64,000 nt of DNA from positions 23,576,001 through 23,640,000 of the forward strand of contig CM076270.1 of assembly GCA_038380795.1 (NCBI GenBank), given 5' to 3'. The first letter of the stretch is position 1. The number at the start of each line of letters is the position of its first letter. The stretch is from Pyrocephalus nanus (taxonomy: Eukaryota; Chordata; Aves; Passeriformes; Tyrannidae). The notes under the pieces were generated by a model. It saw only the letters and a list, made by a program, of their open reading frames with translations. It was not told the DNA's origin and made no database searches. Positions 56,901 through 64,000 of this stretch are shown one piece after another. The position numbers and the translations under genes were made by a program.

Positions 56901-57123
56901 GGCGGGCGCGGATTGGCCGAGGGCGGCGCGCGGCGGGTCCCGCCCGGCGCGGGGGCGGGGCCAGGCCTGAGGGGCGGGCCCGGGCCCCGCGCGCCGCCCC
57001 CGCCCGCTGTCCCGCCGGGCGCCGCGGCCGCGCTCACTCAGCGCTCGGAGCGGGCGGGCTGCGGCTCTCTCTGCCGGCAGCCTCCTCCGCAGGGTGCGCG
57101 ACGCGGCCGCCGCTCGCCTCGCC

Positions 57124-57232
57124 ATGGCCAAGGAGACCAAGAAGCCGTTCCGCCAGAGCATGGCCGAGTGGCGGCAGTTCATCTACAACCCCAGCAGCGG
57201 CGAGTTCCTGGGGCGCACGGCCAAGAGCTGGG
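57124..57232 (+). CDS. ATP1B3: ATP1B3, Na,K-ATPase beta-3 subunit, first coding exon only
   Basis: The beta subunit is a single-pass type II membrane glycoprotein needed for folding, delivery and ion affinity of the Na,K pump. This exon starts at ATG 57124 in a strong context (gccatgg) and ends at donor gtgagc (57233), after one base of a Gly codon. It encodes the cytosolic tail [19 protein letters not shown] and then [17 protein letters not shown], ending where the transmembrane segment should begin (GLILLFYL in the family). FIYNP-x-x-GEFLGRT is the beta-subunit signature; the MAKE-KKPF start fits avian beta-3 rather than beta-1 (which starts MARGKAK). The transmembrane and extracellular parts lie beyond the window; no exon 2 was found up to 64000. 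Confidence 0.95.
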
Positions 57233-60200
57233 GTGAGCGCTGCCGCCCTGAGGGGCACAAGGGCGGGGCGCGGCGCTCGCCGAGCCGAGGGGGGCGGCGG
57301 GGAAGCGGTGGGAGCGCGGGGGGGTGTGCGGGGCGGGGTGCGGGAGGGTCCCCGCGGGGGCGCGGGGGGATGCGGGGGCGGCGCGCGCCAGGTGAGGCGG
57401 CGCACGCGCTCGGCGGCCGCCACAACCGCGCGCTAAAAATAGCGCGGTCCGTGACAGCGGGGAGGGGGCGGCAGGGGAGGGAGGGGAGGGACGGGAGGGA
57501 AGGAGCCATCCCGGAGAGCCCCCCGGGCCCGCTCACCGCCCCCCGGCACCGCTGCGGGCCCGCGGGCTCCTCCCCCGGCCGGGCCGCCCCGGGGACCGCC
57601 GCGGTGCGGCCGTGACGGGCCTCGGGCCGCGAGGTGCGGGCCGGCCCCGCCCGCCGTGTGGCCCCCGCAGCCCGCGCGTGCCGGGGCAGCTCCGGCCCTT
57701 CCAGCGCCCCCCCCGCTCCAGCGGCGCGGGCAATCCGCAATGAATGGGCGCCCATCGCCTTTGTGCTGCTGGCTGTGGCGCGAGGAGGGGGAGCACGAAA
57801 AAAAACCCCAAACCCCCAAAAAAGTTCGTGAGCCCCGATTCCAGAGTGAGCGCTGTCTGTCGTCGTGCGTCATCGTGCTAAATTTGTTCCAGCGTGGGGC
57901 TTCTGGGCCTTTTATTTTCTTAAAGGAAGCTTTCAAAGGAAGGCTCTCCAGTAAAGCCTGTGAGGACAGTGTTTGTTTTCCTATTTTCAGGTAGTCATCC
58001 CATTGCTTTCCTCTGAGCTGGAAAGCATGTTATCATAATCTCGTTGCTTCCAGTAAAAATATTTATATTTTCCGAGTGTGTTTTCTCATATTAAAGCGTT
58101 GTACAAATGCTTAATATTAGGATGTTTCTTCAGCCCTCATGGGACATATTTACTGACTTCAGAAAATGCTGCGTCTCCTCCCAAAACTTGGATGTAGTCG
58201 GGATACTTAAATCGTTGTGCTTACAAAACCAACAAGAATCTCAGCGTGGTGTAAAGGAACAGGCCAATACATCCTTGGCCTTGACACAGTCTCAATGAAT
58301 GCTAATGTTGAAATAGCGAGGAGGAGCTTTCAGCGGGCTGTGCTTTCTCTGCCGTGCCAGTGTCTCCTGTCTATCAGGAGAGGGCCCGAGCTCTGACAGG
58401 AGTTCCCCTCCATTCAGATGGAAATAAGAGCTCGCAGCTACTCTGCCGGTTGAATAGCAAAGGAGAGGAAATTTCCACTATGCTGTTGTCTACTGATCTT
58501 TCTGTGCAGGCAGGTTTCCTCAAGTGCGTGGGCTGCCTGTGTGGATTGCAGAAGTCTGGCTGTGTCATGAGTCTGAGGAGAACAGGCTGTAGGCATGTTA
58601 GAAATAGCTTGGAAGTTTTTTCAGCGAGAGGTAAAGATGAAACCGCCTTGTCTGTTTAAACGTGTCTGGTAGGGCAAGTCACTTAGTCCGTGTTAGTCCC
58701 AGGCCAACAGTGGAAACATAAGAGAGACGACTTGGTTGGTGTTTGAGTTTCTAGAGCTACTTGTTAAAAGATGTTTTTGAGAAAGTCCATATAGACAGTT
58801 TGAATCATTCTACTGTGTGCAGCCAGCTGGAGTAATTTTATTTCATTAATAAGTTTTCTTTAGAGGTTTAGGTGATTGGCCTGTGGTTAGTGCTATATAG
58901 CATTTCCTCAGCCTGGACATTAGGAGGTGAATGTTTAGTGTCGCTACAAATTTTCAGTGTGTTTTTTCATCAATATTAGGTTGGTTTGGCATTTTGTGAT
59001 TACCATACCGTGCCTGTTTAATTTAGTTTAGTTGGAGTCTGACTGTTCCAGGACGTGGTGTGTGGCTTTGTGTTTGGTTTCACTTTTTAATAGCAGGACG
59101 CTAATTGTGTGGCTCTTGGCACAGAGGAATCTGCAGGCTTTGGTCTCATTTGTGCCCTTGCAGTCCTGGTGTGAGCTTAGACCTGTCTCACTGACAACTG
59201 CTCCTTCCTCCTGGAGGAGGGAGGAGAGGAGAGCTCTGGTTCCCAGTCTGCTGTGGGTTCATGTCTCCAGGGGCAGCACGCTGAGAGCTCTGCTGGCTCT
59301 GGTTGTGCTGTGCATATTTCTCTTGTCTCAAGACATCTTCCTCACAGAAATGAGACCCAGGCAGTAGAGAAACTGTTAAATAATTGTTCACTCCGTGTGC
59401 ATGTTGTGCCTTAGTCTGAGGCAGTCCCCAGGGCTTATGTAAATTGTACCTGCAGGGCAGTGATTCTCTGTGAATCCCGGTGCTGTGGCAGAGGAGTGTT
59501 CCTGTCTGCCATTTCTACACCAGCATTTGTGAAGAGATCAAACACCAGCAGCTCCTACGCTCACATTTGTCATGGAACAGAGGTGTGTTGCCTCTTTGAG
59601 TTTGGGAAAGGGTTGCCTGTTTCAGTTGGGTGAAAACCCCAGAATATGTCTCCTCTTGCGGAAAAAAAGTCAGAGAATTTCACATTTTTTTTCAGACTTG
59701 GGGGATAATTCGGTTTGAATCTTTCACAAATTGGTATCCAAACCTACACACCCTCCCCCCCAAACCTATTTTTAGTTTTTTGACATAATCATTGGTTGTA
59801 TTAAAGAGACAGAAAATGCAGGAAAACCTGTTGATGACTGGAGGTGGTGGTGTTCCCAGCAGAAGGGCATGGGGGTGCTGATAGTCCTTGCAGAGGTGAA
59901 GGGAAAGGAGGATCTTTCCTGGGGTCCACCCAGAATTTAATCAGGTGGGGCAGAGAGAGGAGGACTTGGCAGGCTGCCATATGAGGCCTTTCTGCAAGTG
60001 AAAAGAAGATCAGAATTGGACTGTGCCTGAAATGGCAAGGTGCTGTGCCTGCCTGGAGTTGGAGTAGGAATGGAGTGACATCAGCATGAAAGTGCTGGAA
60101 TGGGATGGTCACCAGCACACTGAGGTGTGTCCGTGGTTTTACAGGATAGGCAGTAAATTCTTTTCACACAAGGTTATAGAAAAATAATTTGTGCCAAAAA

Positions 60201-63200
60201 AAAAAAAAAGGCAATATAGATTCTAGCAGGACATCATCTGTGGTCACAGTAGATGTCATGTCAAGTGTATTTAGTCTTTCTGTAAAGCTGGTTGTGTCGA
60301 GGTGTTTGAGGTGGAGGTGGCATTGTCTTGAAGTGCATGGAAATTGAGACCTCCTGAATTTTCTGTGGAATGGGTAGCTGTACCCTTCAGTGCACAAACA
60401 CGTGCTTGGAACTACAAACAAACAAAAAACCCCCCCCAGCAAACCCCAGCACCTTATTTTTAGGCAAGTTTTCCACCATGTCAGTGGATATGCAGTTTGG
60501 TTGGCAGCCATAGCAGAGGATCCAGTTTTGCTTCTGCTTTGTCTCCACTGAGTTCCTGGTTGCACATTCAGGGCTGTCAAAGTTTCACCTGCTTTTCTGA
60601 GTGGAATCATCTCTGTTCTCTCTCAGTGTTTTGAACAGGGGTTTATTGTGATTTAGCTTTCTTTCCCAGTAATGTAATACTAAACATTCTGGCATCACTG
60701 TCTGGCATTGCAGTAGGATGTTTTTCCTGGTGCAGATCACTGAGGAAAGGCATCTTGCCTTCTCTTGTTGCAGGTGTCAGTGAGCTGTAGTGGTACAGTG
60801 GGGTATTTGAGGTGTCCAGGGTTTTTTGTATTCTAAATGCTTAATCGTGGCATCAGACACTGGCTCTTCTGGTTCTTTGCAAGTGTTGCACTTGATGGTT
60901 TTTATGATCTCCTGAGGTGTATCCGTGTTACATGTGGAGCCCTGGCTTACCGGGACATAAAATATAATGTGGGACTGAAATTATATTTCTTCAAAGTCTT
61001 CCTCTTCTTCCCTCTACTGTTCCCCAGATCTGGAAAACAGTAATTCTCAAGTTGTGTAAGAAATATAATTGAAACATGATCAGTGATTATTTACAATGTA
61101 TACTTATGTTAGTTTGAGGAAGGAAATCCATCTGCAGGTGGACTAAAATTCCTTGTTGTTCCTGGCACTGGTGGGAGTCAGTAGGAACATTACTTGGATC
61201 TTTAAGTCTCACTAGTTAAAGATGCTGAAGAATGGGTATACAGGTGATAGGATCAATGCAGCATGGGGTCCAACAAACCTGAAAGACAGCATTTAATTTT
61301 TGCTCTTACAGGTAATGTTGAATATTTCCTTCCGTGCCTTTGGCAGTGTGTGCTCTGATACCTGGATATATCTACCTGTGTATTGCATACAGGTAGATTT
61401 ACCAATCTGCTTTATGCCAGATTGATATGCTTTTAATCAGTTTTGCCATGTAAAGTTTGGAAAGCATGTGTTCCTCATGGAAACGATGGCCAGGTGATGC
61501 CTTGCATTCACCAGTCAGAAATTCTAATTTTAACAGTGGAGAAGTGCTTTGATCCCTGCAAGTGAATTCCAGCTGCTGATGGTACCAGCACGTTGGTTCG
61601 GAAGTAGCAGTTTTCCAAAGTTGACTTGCTTGTTCTTGTAATTAGGATGTGAAGGAGGGGGTTTGGTACTGTGATGGCCTGCAAAAAATAAACCAAACCA
61701 AAACAAGCAGGTAAATTGTAGTGCAGAATTTGGTTTCTAGTTTTTCTCGTGTTTTGGTTTTGGTGTAGCAAGATGTTGTGTCAGTGAACTGAGCTGTGTG
61801 ATGTGGTAGCTGTGCCTCCCATGCAGTAAATGTGGAGGAGAGCTTTGCACTGGTGCTTGGGTACATCCTGTTTCCTCACAAGAAGTCCAGTGTTATGTGC
61901 AGTTATTTTGGCAGGGTTTTTTGACAGGTTATGACTTGCTCATTGTGATTAGCTTAGGATAATTAGAACTAATAGGCTCACAAAGAGCAGCTTACTCAGT
62001 TCGGGGCTGTTGGAAGTTGCAGAGGAGTTTTTTTGTTGTTTGTTTTTTCCCTCTTTTTAATGTGGCAAAGTAGCATAAATGGGGCAGCTTAGTGGTCAGT
62101 GCAGTGCATTTCCCAGCTCCATTAAAATAAGGATTAAAAAGAATTGTGTGTGTGCACACATGCAGTTTGGCATCATCTTTTAGAAATTAAAATAACGGTG
62201 GATTACGAAATAGCTCAGTGAAAAAAAAGATTTCCCTGACTTTCTTGCTTTTCTGTTAATTGCCATGGAAACTGCTTGTCTTGTCCTCCACGTCAAACTC
62301 TTTCTCTGTTCCACTGGAACTATTTGATGAATGTCTTGGTCACTTGATGGGAAGTGTCCTTTCTGGACAGCTTGGTGGAAGTGTATTCAATAATTGATTA
62401 ACTTACAAGGATCCAAGTGAGAGCTGACCAAAGGTTTTGTGGGGAGCTTTTTTGTTTGTGATGCCCAGAATACACTGGGTATTAATTAGAAGATCCTTGT
62501 TCTGTTTTGGATCCAGTTAAAGCAATTATAACTTTATAAATAAAGCAGATTGCTGGTGTGCCAAATACAAATGCAATTTTTGTAAAGTTTTTGTTGACTA
62601 GGATTTTAACTGTTTGTTTTTATGTTCTCTTTTCAGCACCCAAATAGCTCTAAATAACCTTAGATAGTTTATAGTAGAGGTAGAGCTCTCTTGTTCATTG
62701 TATAGCCTGATTTTGTGATTGCACACTTTGCTATTTCTGATTGCTGCATAGAATCTTGCATCTCTTTGGTTCCAAATATATTTTAAGTGCCTGATCACTC
62801 TCAGGCTTTTGCAGATGGGCAAGGAACTTTGTCAATACGTGAAATCAAAAACTAAAACCAAACTAAAAATCCGATAACATTCAGTTGATATCTGGAGAGA
62901 AGCTACCTGAAAGATAATTTGGGGATCACCACATTATTTTAATAGATGTACACTGAATTTTTTCTGAAGCAGTACAGGTGCTTGCATCTTCAGCAGTCGT
63001 GGGTTACTGTGGGTTATGCTGGCACTGAATATTTCAGTGCAAAATGCAGTCATAGTTTCTGGGACAGGAGCCAAGGATTAGGCTTCCTTCTGTCATCTTC
63101 AGTGGACAGTACTGGGATACAGTCATGTTTGCTTTTGCTCTGTCCTTTTCTGTGGCAGGCTGAAAAATACTGCCTTTAATCAAAAATCAGTGGGAGGATG

Positions 63201-64000
63201 TTGTGTAATGGTTTCATGTGCTCTTCTTTACCTGGGTTATTTCCTGGCTTCTGATAGCACCTTATATAGCTGGACTAGTCTATAAAAATTGAATTTGTGT
63301 CATTAATTGGTTATGCTGTTGAATTAGAAAGGTGTTGGAGATGGCTCTCTGTCCAAACATCTGATTTCCTCGGTACTTGTACAGCTCCCATTCTGTTTGA
63401 CAATCTGTCCATGTGTCCCTGTCTCAGGTGCTCAGTCTTTAATCAGAATCACTCCCTCTTAGGTTGGGATTGTACACTGGGTTAATGAAACAAGGTGCAG
63501 TAACATCTGTAGCTGGTGAATCCCACTGAGGCTGCTGGGTCCCTGAGGTAGATGGGTAAAGCAGGTGGTTGTGTTTGGCAAACACCTGATAAATCTGAAT
63601 AGAAGGCTTGGTTTGTTTCAAAAATCTGCCTCAGGAAACATTTTCTCCTTGAGGAGTCTCTTGTAACAAGACCTGTGTGTGAATGTGTGCTCTGTGTGGA
63701 GTTCCCTCATGGATCAGCTATGGTTTGAGAGCACCAATTGCTTCCTGCCTGGTCGAGATCCAGTTTAATAATTTTATCTCTTCAGTCAGTTCTTTCATCT
63801 TCCCAACAACCCCTTCCTTTCCAGATACAAAACTAAAATTCCCTTAAGCAAGTGAAACTTGTTTTTTTTTCCTAATGCATTGCTTAGTCATCTTTGCCAG
63901 CTTTCCTGTGTAGCCCAAAGAGCACTTTTTAATGCTTCTTGCTTCAAAATAGAACTGCTAAAACGCCCTGTAAGTTTTAAGAATCAGAAAGCATTAAGAA
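57233..64000 (+). other. ATP1B3: ATP1B3 intron 1 (5' part)
   Basis: At least 6.8 kb. The first 500 bp are CpG island with G-rich runs at 57287-57345. The remainder is ordinary AT-rich sequence with an A run near 60196-60209. No exon coding for the beta-subunit transmembrane helix was recognised. Confidence 0.75.

Larger units (their letters stand above)
56740..57760. promoter_or_regulatory. ATP1B3: CpG island and promoter of ATP1B3
   Basis: Very GC-rich, CpG-dense block around ATP1B3 exon 1. It has an inverted CCAAT box (ATTGG at 56912-56916), GC boxes near 56951-56961 (gggggcgggg) and 56971 (ggggcggg), a C run near 56802-56814 and a (GC)9 tract at 56883-56900. No TATA box. Just upstream, at 56697-56738, a 19-bp unit containing GGTGCAGGATGGCAG is duplicated. 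The transcription start is probably in 56950-57060. Confidence 0.8.

Noticed and set aside
56475..57755. Several ORFs of 129-255 codons on both strands around ATP1B3 exon 1
   Set aside because: CpG-island sequence rarely contains stop codons. The frames are rich in Arg, Pro, Gly and Ala without domains; only the 57124 frame is a real exon.
61040..64000. Possible ATP1B3 exon 2
   Set aside because: No sequence coding for the beta-subunit transmembrane helix (GLILLFYL-like) was found; the exon must lie beyond the window.

Overview
The window is nuclear DNA from a vertebrate, almost certainly a bird. The genes are split by GT-AG introns and two are headed by CpG islands. A decayed CR1 LINE with the typical avian 3' end lies inside an intron. 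Bird is inferred from the CR1 and the compact introns; no tool search was run. Four genes lie in a row on the + strand in the order RASA2 - RNF7 - GRK7 - ATP1B3, which matches the gene order I know from human 3q23. No prokaryotic features, CRISPR arrays, tRNA or rRNA genes were seen.

Layout. 1-9240: the last ten coding exons of RASA2 (331-6871; end of the RasGAP domain, PH domain, Btk zinc motif, C-terminal tail) plus a long AT-rich 3' UTR ending near a poly(A) signal at 9235. 9241-14262: intergenic, no gene seen. 14263-19213: RNF7 (RBX2/SAG, RING-H2 subunit of cullin-RING ligases), complete in three exons. An 18-copy 13-bp minisatellite ends 104 bp before its start codon, and a second 32-bp array lies just inside intron 1. 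About 19214-22440: intergenic. 22679-41236: GRK7 (cone opsin kinase), complete in four exons and 551 codons; its 12.3-kb second intron carries the CR1 and an internal 39-bp minisatellite. 41885-56740: 15 kb of intergenic sequence with short repeats and no supported gene. 56740-64000: CpG-island promoter and first coding exon of ATP1B3 (Na,K-ATPase beta-3); the window ends inside its long first intron.

The genes are neighbours by conserved synteny, not an operon: a Ras GTPase-activating protein, an E3 ligase RING subunit, a photoreceptor receptor kinase and an ion pump subunit. RNF7 and ATP1B3 have housekeeping CpG-island promoters. GRK7 has none, as expected for a tissue-restricted gene. I found no convincing new biological system. 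The most interesting items are the minisatellite in the RNF7 promoter region, the minisatellite inside the CR1, a weakly beta-subunit-like minus-strand ORF at 48243-48533, and a homeobox-type palindrome upstream of GRK7.
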